64,000 nt of DNA from Intrasporangium oryzae NRRL B-24470. GTDB lineage: Bacteria > Actinomycetota > Actinomycetes > Actinomycetales > Dermatophilaceae. Positions within the stretch are counted from its first letter, which is position 1; each line of letters opens with the position of its first letter. The stretch is taken from the NCBI RefSeq assembly GCF_000576595.1, contig NZ_AWSA01000008.1, positions 1 through 64,000 on the forward strand. Reading direction: 5' to 3'. The notes beneath the pieces were generated by a model, which was given only the letters and a program-made list of their open reading frames with translations, did not search any database and had not been told where the DNA came from. This document shows, in pieces, positions 56,809 to 64,000 of the stretch. A program made the position numbers and the translations under genes.

Positions 56809-58224
56809 TCACTTGACCTCGACCTTCTTGACCGAGGGGTCGTTCGCAACCTTGTCGGTGATCTTCTGCAGCTCCGTGGTGAGGGCGGCTGCGTCGATCT
56901 GCCCTGAGAGGAACGCGTTCCACGGGACCAGCTGGTCCTGGTTCATGCCATAGACGTCGACGAAGTTCCACGTGAACACGTCGGTGCCGGCGTCCTGGAG
57001 CATCTTGCCCTGCGACTGCAGCGCCGTGGAGCCGAACCCGTCGGCGGGAACGGTGTCCTTGACGATCGTCGGCGCGAGCTTGGTCTTGGCGAAGTTGGTC
57101 GCTGCCTCCTTGGACAGCATCGCCCGCAGGAGCTCCTTGCCACCGGCGGGGTTCTTGGCCTTGCTCGGGACGACGAACGGCTCACCAGCCGCCGAGTGCA
57201 ACGCGGTGTAGGGCATCTTCGAGCTCGACGTGACGGTCAGCTCGGGTGCGCCGGTCATCTTGAAGCCGTCCTTGGTCTGCTTCTTCATCTCGTTCTCGAT
57301 CCACGAGCCCGAGGGGTAGAGCAGGGCGGCCTGGTCGTTGCTCCACTGGGCCTGAGCAGCGGTGAACTGGGTGCCCGCGCCGCCCGGCTTCATGTAGCCA
57401 CTCTTGATGATCGTCTCGAGTGCCTTGAACACGCTCTGGACGGCCGGTTGCTTCCAGGCGTCGGGCTTGAGGTTCTCCAGCGAGAGCCGCACCTCGTCGC
57501 CGCCCTCCTTGATGGCCGAGGCGATGCAGAGGGTCTGGTAGTACGTTGCTGCCTCCTTGCCCCAGAGCATGAGGTACTTGCCCTTGGCCTTGGCCTTGGC
57601 GCCGAGGGCGATCGCCTCGTCCCAGGTCTTCGGCACGGTCCAGCCGTTCTGCTCGAAGAGGGAAGCGGAGTACCAGATCGCGTAGACGGTCTGGACGTAG
57701 TTGATCGCTGCGAGCTTGCCGTTGATGGTGCCCGGGGCCTCGACCCCTGGGTACAGGGTGTCCTTGATCGTCGTGCCCTCGAGGTTCTTGGCCTGGAACA
57801 CGTCGTTGAGGTCTTCGAGCTGGTCGACGATGGTGTTGAGGCCAATCGCGTTCGCGCCGGAGTTGTCGATGAGATCCGGCGGGTTGCCACCGACGAACCG
57901 CGGCTGCAGCTCCTGAGCGATCTGCGTCGAAGGCTTGACCGTGGCCTTGCTGCCCGGCTGCGCCTTCTCGAGGACGCCGGCGGCGAAGGTGACGTAGTCG
58001 AAGCCGTAGCCACCATTGAAGATGATCGCCTCGACCGTGCTGTTGGCGGCCATGCCGAACGGGTTCTTGTCGCTCTTGGTGCCGCCCGCGGCGCTGCTGT
58101 TCGTCGTGCCGCCACCGCTACTGGTCGCACAGCCGGCGAGGGACAGCGCGGGCAACACCACACCACCCGCCAACGCCAGTCGCAGGATCGTGCGCCGATC
58201 AACCTGGTTGTTCCGAGGATCCAT
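56809..58224 (-). CDS. Sugar-binding lipoprotein, NgcE-like (N-acetylglucosamine/chitobiose family)
   Basis: The 471-residue protein has a twin-arginine-like and lipoprotein signal (VDRRTILRLALAGG, lipobox LSLAGCAT, Cys32), a Ser/Gly linker, then NPFG, VEAIIFNGGYGFDYV, QELQPRFVGGNPPDLIDNSG and YVQTVYAIWYSASLFEQNGW. QPRFVGGxPPDxxDNSG is shared with NgcE of Streptomyces, the GlcNAc/diacetylchitobiose-binding protein, so an N-acetylated or amino sugar is a fair guess. ATG 58224 has AAGTAGGGAG upstream. It is divergent from the DUF5107 gene. Confidence 0.9.
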   Translation of the reverse strand: MDPRNNQVDRRTILRLALAGGVVLPALSLAGCATSSGGGTTNSSAAGGTKSDKNPFGMAANSTVEAIIFNGGYGFDYVTFAAGVLEKAQPGSKATVKPSTQIAQELQPRFVGGNPPDLIDNSGANAIGLNTIVDQLEDLNDVFQAKNLEGTTIKDTLYPGVEAPGTINGKLAAINYVQTVYAIWYSASLFEQNGWTVPKTWDEAIALGAKAKAKGKYLMLWGKEAATYYQTLCIASAIKEGGDEVRLSLENLKPDAWKQPAVQSVFKALETIIKSGYMKPGGAGTQFTAAQAQWSNDQAALLYPSGSWIENEMKKQTKDGFKMTGAPELTVTSSSKMPYTALHSAAGEPFVVPSKAKNPAGGKELLRAMLSKEAATNFAKTKLAPTIVKDTVPADGFGSTALQSQGKMLQDAGTDVFTWNFVDVYGMNQDQLVPWNAFLSGQIDAAALTTELQKITDKVANDPSVKKVEVK

Positions 58225-58327
58225 CCGCTCCCTACTTCCTAGGTCGCGCGAGGCCCGGTGCCCCGCCACGTGCTTGGCGACACGTTGGGTGCCGTGATCC
58301 CACATCGTGCTGTCACGTGATCGATTG

Positions 58328-58344
58328 CGTCAAGGATCTTGACG
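58328..58344. promoter_or_regulatory. CGTCAAG-GAT-CTTGACG operator in the divergent promoter
   Basis: A perfect 17-base inverted repeat whose right arm contains TTGACG (58339-58344), the -35 element of the plus-strand promoter. CAGACT (58363-58368), 18 bases on, lies 6 bases before GTG 58375. Flanking AATCAATCAATAACAATCA repeats add AT-rich character. Binding here would control both the ABC importer (minus) and DUF5107 operon (plus). Confidence 0.65.
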
Positions 58345-58374
58345 TAATCAATCAATAACAATCAGACTCCGTTC

Positions 58375-60324
58375 GTGACCGCACCCGGATCCGCTCCTTA
58401 TGCGCAACTCCGGTCAATTGCCGTGACCGGGTCGCTCCCCGGCACGGTGAGCCTTCTGCCGGCTCTCACGCCGGTGCGCGGGTCGAGCACGACAAGGGTC
58501 AGCGAAGAGGCCCCTGCGGACATGATGGAGCGGGTCCTGCGCGGCCGCATCTCGTCGCCGCTCCCTTACGGCGTCCTGAGCGACTACGACCGTGCGGACC
58601 ACACCGTGCAGCTTCCGGCCATCGAGCTGGCCAACGGCCAGGCACGCGCCCTGGTGCTGCCGTCGCTCGGCGGCCGGCTCTGGTCCTTGATCGACGAGGC
58701 GAGCGGGCGGGAGCTGGTCCATCGGAACCCACGACTGCGCTGGGCGAACTTCGGGCTCACGGACGCGTGGTTCGCCGGCGGCATCGAGTGGAACCTCGGC
58801 TCGACCGGCCACAGCACCACGTCCAACCTGCCGGTGCACGCCGCCGTCCTGGACACGCCCCTCGGCCCGGTGGTGCGCCTCTGGGAGTGGGAGCGGACCC
58901 GCGACCTCGTCCTCCAGGTCGATCTGTGGCTCAGCGACGCCCGCCTGATGGCGTCCACCCGCGTGCTCAACCCGGACCCCGAACCCAAGCCCCTCTACTA
59001 CTGGACGAACATCGCGGTGCCAGAGACGCGGGGGACCCGGGTGCTCGTACCGGCCGACACCGCGTGGCGCACCGACTACGCGGGGGTGCTCGAGCGGGTG
59101 TCCGTGCCGTTTCCCGACGGTGAGGTCGACGTCAGCGTGCCCAGCGCCAGCCGGTATGCCGCCGACTACTTCTACGAGGTGGGTGACCAGCACGGCCGTC
59201 TGGTCGCCGCCGTGGAGCCCGACGGTCGGGGGATCGCCCAGACGTCCACAGCCGCCCTTCGCGGCCGGAAGCTGTTCCTGTGGGGGAACGGCCCGGGCGG
59301 CCGGCGCTGGCAGGACTGGCTGGGCATCACGGGGACCCGCTACCTGGAGATCCAGGCTGGTGTCTGCCCGACCCAGCTCGAGCACGACCTCCTCGAGGGG
59401 TACGCCAGCAGGACGTGGACGGAGGCGTTCGCGCCGCTCGAGCTCGACCCGTCCGTCGTTGCGGCGGACTACGGCGTCGCCGCACAGGCGGCTCGCGACG
59501 CGGTCCATGCGGCCACCCCGCCCGCCTGGCTCGCTGCCCAGCACGACCGGTGGCTCCACGAGGTGGCCGACCTCGGTCCCGGTGAGCTGGTCCACACCGG
59601 ATCGGGCTGGGGCCGTGTGGAGCTCGCACTCCGTGGGGCGCCTCAGCTCCCGGGGACACCGTTCCCCGAGGTCGCAGACGAGAGCCTGCCCCTGCTTCGG
59701 TTCGTCGAGACTGACGACCCCACTGCGCTCGACGACATCGACCCGCAGCGACCGACCCTGCCCGTCGTCTCGGACAGGTGGGTGGCGCGGTTGTCGGACG
59801 CCGTCGAACGAGGGGCAGGCTGGTGGGCCCGCTACGCACTCGGCACGGCACGGCATCTGCGCGGGGACCTGGACGGTGCGCAGGCGGCATACGGTCGCAG
59901 CGCCGAGCTGCAGCCCACCGCGATGACGCTGCGCGGTGAGGCGCTGCTCGCCGGCGACGCGACGACGCGCGACGAGCTGTATCGGCGTGCCTGCGCGCTC
60001 GCTCCCGACGACCGTCGGCTCGCGGTCGAGCGGCTCGTGGCCCTGCTCGACGCGGGCCGATCGGAGGACGTCGTGGCAGCGGTGGCCGGCCTCCCCGAGG
60101 CGGTACGCGAGCACGGGCGCACCCGGATGGTTCTGGCCGAGGCGATGGCCGCACTGGGGCAGGACGCGGCGGCGCTCGAGGTGCTCGAGAGGCTCGAGGT
60201 GCCGGACCTCGCCGAGGGCGACCGGACCCTCGCCGAGCTGTGGCAGCGGCTGTGCCCCGGGAAGCCCGTGCCACGGCCCCTCGACTTCCGGATGTCGCCC
60301 GGGCCCGGCAGCGACCAGACTTGA
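58375..60324 (+). CDS. DUF5107 protein with C-terminal TPR-like repeats
   Basis: The 649-residue protein carries a DUF5107 region (about 65-370), a galactose-mutarotase-like beta fold, with LVLPSLGGRLWSLIDEASGR, GIEWNLGSTGHS, YYWTNIAVPETRGTRVLVP and KLFLWGNGPGGRRWQDWLG. The last 200 residues are Ala-rich helical pairs that look like TPR repeats (LGTARHLRGDLDGAQAAYGR, LAEAMAALGQDAAALEVLER). No signal peptide. Related proteins occur in sugar-uptake loci; the reaction is not known. The first 60 residues look poorly conserved; a start at ATG 58524 is possible. Confidence 0.85.
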   Translation: MTAPGSAPYAQLRSIAVTGSLPGTVSLLPALTPVRGSSTTRVSEEAPADMMERVLRGRISSPLPYGVLSDYDRADHTVQLPAIELANGQARALVLPSLGGRLWSLIDEASGRELVHRNPRLRWANFGLTDAWFAGGIEWNLGSTGHSTTSNLPVHAAVLDTPLGPVVRLWEWERTRDLVLQVDLWLSDARLMASTRVLNPDPEPKPLYYWTNIAVPETRGTRVLVPADTAWRTDYAGVLERVSVPFPDGEVDVSVPSASRYAADYFYEVGDQHGRLVAAVEPDGRGIAQTSTAALRGRKLFLWGNGPGGRRWQDWLGITGTRYLEIQAGVCPTQLEHDLLEGYASRTWTEAFAPLELDPSVVAADYGVAAQAARDAVHAATPPAWLAAQHDRWLHEVADLGPGELVHTGSGWGRVELALRGAPQLPGTPFPEVADESLPLLRFVETDDPTALDDIDPQRPTLPVVSDRWVARLSDAVERGAGWWARYALGTARHLRGDLDGAQAAYGRSAELQPTAMTLRGEALLAGDATTRDELYRRACALAPDDRRLAVERLVALLDAGRSEDVVAAVAGLPEAVREHGRTRMVLAEAMAALGQDAAALEVLERLEVPDLAEGDRTLAELWQRLCPGKPVPRPLDFRMSPGPGSDQT

Positions 60325-60349
60325 CCCAGTCCGACGATAGGAGAAGCGA

Positions 60350-61120
60350 ATGTGGGCGAACGCCCCCGATGACATCGCGGCATACGCCGCACAGGTTGGC
60401 ACCCGACTGGACGCGATCACCCGGCTCGCCTCCGACGGTGGTCTGGACCGGGCAGTCACCCTCCTTGCCGACTGCATCGCTGCGGGCGGGGTGATCCACG
60501 CGTTCGGCACCGGGCACTCCGAGGCGTTCGCGATGGAGATCGCAGGTCGGGCCGGCGGGCTCATCCCCACGAACAAGGTCGCCCTTCGCGACGCCGTCCT
60601 CTATGGATCGCACACGCTCGCGGAGCTGAACGGCCGCCCCCCGCTGGAGCGGGACCCGCATATCGCCGACGACGTCTTCGCGACTGTCAACCGGCAGCCC
60701 CATGACGTCTTCGTCATCGCGTCCAACTCCGGTGTCAACGGGTCGATCGTCGGCCTGGCCCTCCTGGCGCGCGAGCACGGCCACCCTGTGATCGCGGTGA
60801 CGAGCATGGAGCACACGGCTCGGGTGTCGCCCAAGCACCCGAGTGGGCAGCGACTCGCTGAGGTGGCCGACGTCGTCATCGACAATCTCGCGCCATACGG
60901 CGACGCCACCCTCGACATGGACTTCGACGCCCGCGTCGGGGCGGTCTCGTCGATCACGGCCGCCTACATCGCGCAGCTGCTCACCATCGGGGTCGCCAGG
61001 ACGCTCGCGGAGCGAGGAGAGCAGACGCCGCTCTATGTGTCCGCCAACATCCCTGGCGGGGACGAGCACAACAACGTGATCGAAGCGCGCTACGAGGGCC
61101 GGATCCGTCGTACTGCCTGA
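60350..61120 (+). CDS. SIS-domain sugar-binding protein (UPF0309-like)
   Basis: The 256-residue protein has one SIS domain: GGVIHAFGTGHSEAFAMEIA, FVIASNSGVNGSIVGLALLA, HPVIAVTSMEHTARVSPKHP. This group (YokI/UPF0309 type) resembles MurQ and glucokinase-regulatory proteins and is often found with amino-sugar uptake genes. Likely a sugar-phosphate isomerase, lyase or sensor. GATAGGAGAAGCGA precedes ATG 60350. It lies 25 bases after the DUF5107 stop and 55 before the kinase gene. Confidence 0.87.
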   Translation: MWANAPDDIAAYAAQVGTRLDAITRLASDGGLDRAVTLLADCIAAGGVIHAFGTGHSEAFAMEIAGRAGGLIPTNKVALRDAVLYGSHTLAELNGRPPLERDPHIADDVFATVNRQPHDVFVIASNSGVNGSIVGLALLAREHGHPVIAVTSMEHTARVSPKHPSGQRLAEVADVVIDNLAPYGDATLDMDFDARVGAVSSITAAYIAQLLTIGVARTLAERGEQTPLYVSANIPGGDEHNNVIEARYEGRIRRTA

Positions 61121-61175
61121 CCTGTCGAACCTGCGCGCATCACCGAGTGGAGCCTCGCCGAGTGGAGCATCCTGA

Positions 61176-62171
61176 GTGAGAGAGCCCGGAGTACTGCTGG
61201 CCATCGACGCGGGCGGGTCGCACACGCGTGCGGTCGTGGTCTCCGCCGACGCCGATTGCCTCGGCTACGGCGCCTCCACCGGCGGAAACGCCACGGCGGT
61301 CGGTGCCGACCGGGCCCTGGCAGCCCTGGCCGAGGCCGCGTCGACGGCCCTGACCACTGCCGCCCTCGGACCTGAAGCGGTGGGCCAGGTGGTGCTGGCG
61401 GCGGCAGGCGAGGAGTATCTGCTGAATGAGCGGACCGTGACGCAGGCGCTCGCCGTGCCGGCAGCCGAGTACACGAGAGCGTCCGACATCCTCGCGATGT
61501 ACCACTCCTCGGCCGTCGAGCCTGCCGGAGTGGCGCTCGTCGCAGGCACCGGGGCCGTTGCCGGCCGTTTCCGAAACCTGGTCACCGAGCGCCGGGTCGA
61601 CGGGACCGGGTGGCTGCTCGGTGACCGGGGATCGGGCTTCTGGATCGGCCGCAAGATCGTGCGCGCCGTCGCCGCCGACCTCGACGAGGCCGGTGAACCT
61701 ACCGAGCTGACGCGCCTGGTGGTCGAGGAGCTCGGCCTGGAACCGGCGCAAGGAGACCGGTCGGCGCTGCTCGCGGCCCTGGTCAGCTGGGCCTACAACG
61801 GCCAACCGGTGCGGCTCGCCCGGCTGGCTCCGCTGGCGTTCCGTGCGGAGGCCACCGACGAGCAGGCGGCCGCGATCACGGCGGAGGCAGAGCTTGCGCT
61901 GGCCAGGACTCTTCGCCTGGTCCGCGACGGACACGACGAGCTGCCCGTCGTCCTCGGGGGAAGCGTGGTCGTCCAAGGAGTCCTCCGCCCGGGTCGGCCC
62001 TCGGGCGGTGCACTGAAGAGGGAGCTTGCGGGCGCCGACGTCCGAACGGCGCACGACGGCGTGGCCGGTGCAGCGATCGTCGGGTTGCTGCACAGCAATG
62101 CTGTCGTCGACAGCGACACCCTGGCCCGGCTCACGCGGTCCATCGACGAGCTGAGAGCAGCTTCGTCCTGA
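61176..62171 (+). CDS. BadF/BadG-family N-acetylglucosamine kinase-like protein
   Basis: The 331-residue ASKHA kinase has phosphate-binding AIDAGGSHTRAVVV (10-23), ALVAGTGAVAGRF, GTGWLLGDRGSGFWIGRKIV and a late VVLGGSVVVQG. This matches the NAGK/GspK-type kinases acting on GlcNAc, glucosamine or similar sugars. It ends the plus-strand operon that begins with the DUF5107 gene. Start GTG 61176. Confidence 0.9.
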   Translation: MREPGVLLAIDAGGSHTRAVVVSADADCLGYGASTGGNATAVGADRALAALAEAASTALTTAALGPEAVGQVVLAAAGEEYLLNERTVTQALAVPAAEYTRASDILAMYHSSAVEPAGVALVAGTGAVAGRFRNLVTERRVDGTGWLLGDRGSGFWIGRKIVRAVAADLDEAGEPTELTRLVVEELGLEPAQGDRSALLAALVSWAYNGQPVRLARLAPLAFRAEATDEQAAAITAEAELALARTLRLVRDGHDELPVVLGGSVVVQGVLRPGRPSGGALKRELAGADVRTAHDGVAGAAIVGLLHSNAVVDSDTLARLTRSIDELRAASS

Positions 62172-62217
62172 TGTGTGGTGCCAAAGGGACACTCTGGTCT
62201 GCCTTTGGCCCCACACA
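62172..62217 (+). terminator. Terminator after the sugar kinase operon
   Basis: TGTGTGG-T-GCCAAAGG and CCTTTGGC-C-CCACACA pair over 15 bases with one T/C bulge pair around a 14-base loop, starting directly after the stop codon. Confidence 0.8.
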
Positions 62218-62281
62218 GTCGGTTGGTGTCGTCCCTACTGATTCCGAGGGCAGGTCGGCCTGCCTCTGACTGCCCCCGAGT

Positions 62282-62773
62282 TCACGCCTGCTGGGCGCGA
62301 ACGGCTTCACCTTCCCGGCTGGTCGTCATGGTGGCCGACGGTGCGGTGCGGGGCCAGGTCCAGGCGTCCCGCATGATGACGGCGAGGAGGAGGAGTTCCA
62401 GTACGACTCCAAGGCCGTAGAAGAACAGCCAGGACTCGCCCGCCACGTTGAAAGCCGTGACGGGGACGTAGAGGGAGGCCACGACGAGGTTCGCGATGCG
62501 GTTCGCCCGGGCGGGCAGCGTCATCGACAGGACGACCATGAAGATCGGGACGGCCACGAGGGTCAGCGCCGTGGTCGAGAAGGTCTGGGAGAGGTCGAAC
62601 TCGAAGACCTTGCCGTCGAGGATGTCCTTGATGACGCCGGGCGTGAAAAAGTTGAGAATGTCCACGTAGGCGTACAGGAACATGAAGCTCGTCCACGTTG
62701 CGGCGAGCTTGGCTCTGACCGGGATCCGCTCGTCTTCCAGTGCGGCGGTGGCGGGGTGACGCGTTGTCATCAT
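62282..62773 (-). CDS. DUF6326-type four-helix membrane protein
   Basis: The 163-residue product has four hydrophobic segments (LAATWTSFMFLYAYVDILNF, FSTTALTLVAVPIFMVVLSM, NLVVASLYVPVTAFNV, WLFFYGLGVVLELLLLAVIM). Conserved DILNFFTPG and FNVAGESWLFFYG match small actinobacterial and Bacteroidetes membrane proteins grouped as DUF6326; function unknown. ATG ATG at 62773/62770 follows GGAGCCC; the second gives better spacing. It is divergent from a sensor kinase that may regulate it. Confidence 0.82.
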   Translation of the reverse strand: MMTTRHPATAALEDERIPVRAKLAATWTSFMFLYAYVDILNFFTPGVIKDILDGKVFEFDLSQTFSTTALTLVAVPIFMVVLSMTLPARANRIANLVVASLYVPVTAFNVAGESWLFFYGLGVVLELLLLAVIMRDAWTWPRTAPSATMTTSREGEAVRAQQA

Positions 62774-62933
62774 GGGCTCCGTTGTGGTGGTGAGGATCGG
62801 TAGGTCCACGATCCCTGAGCCCGGCGGCGGGGCACATCGGCCCGGAGGCTGGAGTTCACCTGGCCGATGGCACGGTCTCTCTCTCGTTCTTTCGGCGGGT
62901 ACGCCGAGGCGCGGCGATCCCTAGGCTGGAGCC

Positions 62934-64000
62934 GTGGTCACTGTCCGGCGCTCCACCTGGCATGAGCCGCGGCCTGCTGACGCCCCACCGATCGGTCGGC
63001 TCGACTGGCTGCTGGCGGGCGTGTTCGCGGCCGCCGCCTTGGTCGAGGGCATCGTTCGGCCGGAATTGGCCTGGCGGCCCCTGGTGACGGTGCTCGCCCT
63101 GGCCCTGATGCCTGCCCTGCTCTGGCGCCGGGAACGGCCACTCACGGCCGCCCTGGTCGGGTGGGGCGTCGCCGGGCTGCTCTCGGTCCTGCAGCTGACT
63201 GCGCACGCCGAGGACCTGGGCCTCTATTCCATGATGGCCGTCCTGATCCTGCTCTACTCCCTGGTGCGGTGGGGCTCGGGGCGGGAGGTGGTTTGGGGGA
63301 CGGCGTTCGTGACAGCCGTCGTCGCGCTGGCGATGTACGCCTCCTCAGCGGGCTGGGCCGACATCTTCGGAGGGAGCGTCCTCTTGCTGTTGTTCGTCGC
63401 CCTCGCTGCGGTGTTCCGCTACCGCGCGGACCTCTGGCATCGCCAACAGCGCGAGATCCGCAATGAGGAGCGGGTGGCTCTGGCCCGCGAGCTGCACGAC
63501 ACCGTGGCCCACCACGTCTCGGCCATCGCGGTGCAGGCGCAGGCCGGTGGCGTGGTCGCCGGCACCCAGCCTGAGAGGGCTGCCGAGGTCCTGGCCGCGA
63601 TCGAGTCTGAAGCGTCGCGAACCCTGGCAGAGATGCGATCCATGGTGCGGGTGCTGCGTGAGGAGGACGCCGTCGCCTACTCACCGCAGCGCGGTGTCGC
63701 GGACCTGCCTGCTCTGGCGCGCGCCGACGCGACGCCCACCGTCGAGGTCTCGCTGGACGGTTCGTTGACCCGGCTGGCACGACCCGTGGACACCGCGCTC
63801 TACCGGCTCGCGCAGGAGTCGCTGACCAACGCCCTACGGCATGCCCGGAGTGCGACCCGCGTCGGGATCGAGGTACGCCGGGAGGGCGACGCCGTCCGGC
63901 TGCGAGTGAGCGACGATGGACAGGCCGAGCCGGGGCCGGCCCCGGACCCGGGGTTCGGGCTGCTGGGCATGGCCGAACGCGCCCAGCTCCTCGGCGGATC
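62934..64000 (+). CDS. NarL-type sensor histidine kinase, N-terminal part (cut at window end)
   Basis: The frame is open from GTG 62934 to the window end (355 codons). The first 160 residues hold about five to six TM helices (LDWLLAGVFAAAALVEGIV, LVTVLALALMPALLW and others). A HisKA_3 domain follows with phospho-acceptor His188 in ARELHDTVAHHVSAIAVQA, and a HATPase domain begins with LAQESLTNALRHARSATRV and shows VSDDG and GLLGMAERAQLLGG. This is the LiaS/NarX/DesK type; its response regulator should lie just outside. TAGGCT is 6 bases before GTG 62934, so the message is likely leaderless. Confidence 0.92.
   Translation, partial: MVTVRRSTWHEPRPADAPPIGRLDWLLAGVFAAAALVEGIVRPELAWRPLVTVLALALMPALLWRRERPLTAALVGWGVAGLLSVLQLTAHAEDLGLYSMMAVLILLYSLVRWGSGREVVWGTAFVTAVVALAMYASSAGWADIFGGSVLLLLFVALAAVFRYRADLWHRQQREIRNEERVALARELHDTVAHHVSAIAVQAQAGGVVAGTQPERAAEVLAAIESEASRTLAEMRSMVRVLREEDAVAYSPQRGVADLPALARADATPTVEVSLDGSLTRLARPVDTALYRLAQESLTNALRHARSATRVGIEVRREGDAVRLRVSDDGQAEPGPAPDPGFGLLGMAERAQLLGG

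Noticed and set aside
48520..62171. Genomic island inserted at tRNA-Tyr
   Set aside because: The carbohydrate locus follows the tRNA, but there is no integrase, no duplicated tRNA end and no clear change in GC or in the iterated word, so transfer is not supported.

Overview
The window is about 70% GC, with GC-rich third codon positions, many GTG starts and 1-4 base stop/start overlaps. Gene families (Rpf, WXG100, mycothiol-type nitroreductase, HelR, DUF3263, SigE-type ECF factor) point to an actinobacterium. Gene style and an over-used GGCATAC/GTATGCC word suggest Micrococcales, perhaps Intrasporangiaceae; that placement is inference. Both ends cut through genes.

Layout. 1-7714: a truncated membrane protein, an rpf gene behind a c-di-AMP-type riboswitch, tRNA-Thr(TGT), a three-copy hairpin repeat, a proline iminopeptidase, and a HelR-type RNA polymerase recycling ATPase behind a rifamycin-associated element. 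7719-15668: a DUF72 gene, then a tightly overlapped operon of hybrid histidine kinase, response regulator, REC-cyclase and PGM1-like ATP-grasp ligase, followed by a CRP-like regulator. 15721-24146: ArfB, a hydrolase, an ECF sigma/membrane-protein pair, an Rv2466c-type mycothiol nitroreductase behind a SigR-like promoter, a fatty-acid oxidation pair and an MFS transporter. 24165-27380: molybdate operon (HTH-TOBE, modA, modB, modC). 27458-47814: ordinary core metabolism (ArsR/SRPBCC/VOC, gabT, ung, nagA, HAD, PLP decarboxylase, P1 peptidase, MBL, HIT, groEL with two CIRCE sites, WXG100, NUDIX, Dcu transporter, M20 peptidase). 47893-48654: YajQ and tRNA-Tyr(GTA). 48883-62171: an amino-sugar type carbohydrate locus with three kinases, an aldolase, two SIS proteins, two DeoR regulators, an NgcEFG-like ABC importer and a DUF5107 protein. 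62282-64000: DUF6326 membrane protein and a truncated NarL-type sensor kinase.

How parts may work together. The signalling operon could run from stress or ligand sensing by GAF domains through phosphorelay to cyclic nucleotide production, with the downstream CRP protein as a possible reader; the role of the peptide-ligase-like enzyme is unknown. The carbohydrate locus looks like an import, phosphorylation, deamination, phosphorylation and aldol cleavage route resembling the bacterial GalNAc (Aga) pathway, with nagA elsewhere in the window as a candidate deacetylase.

The strongest non-gene signals are the iterated GGCATAC word, which recruits otherwise rare codons in genes and builds intergenic palindromes; several families of intergenic palindromes and tandem repeats (61-bp, 52-bp, CCGAACG-N3-CGTTCGG); and a recurrent TANNNT-like hexamer 6-7 bases upstream of start codons, indicating many leaderless mRNAs.
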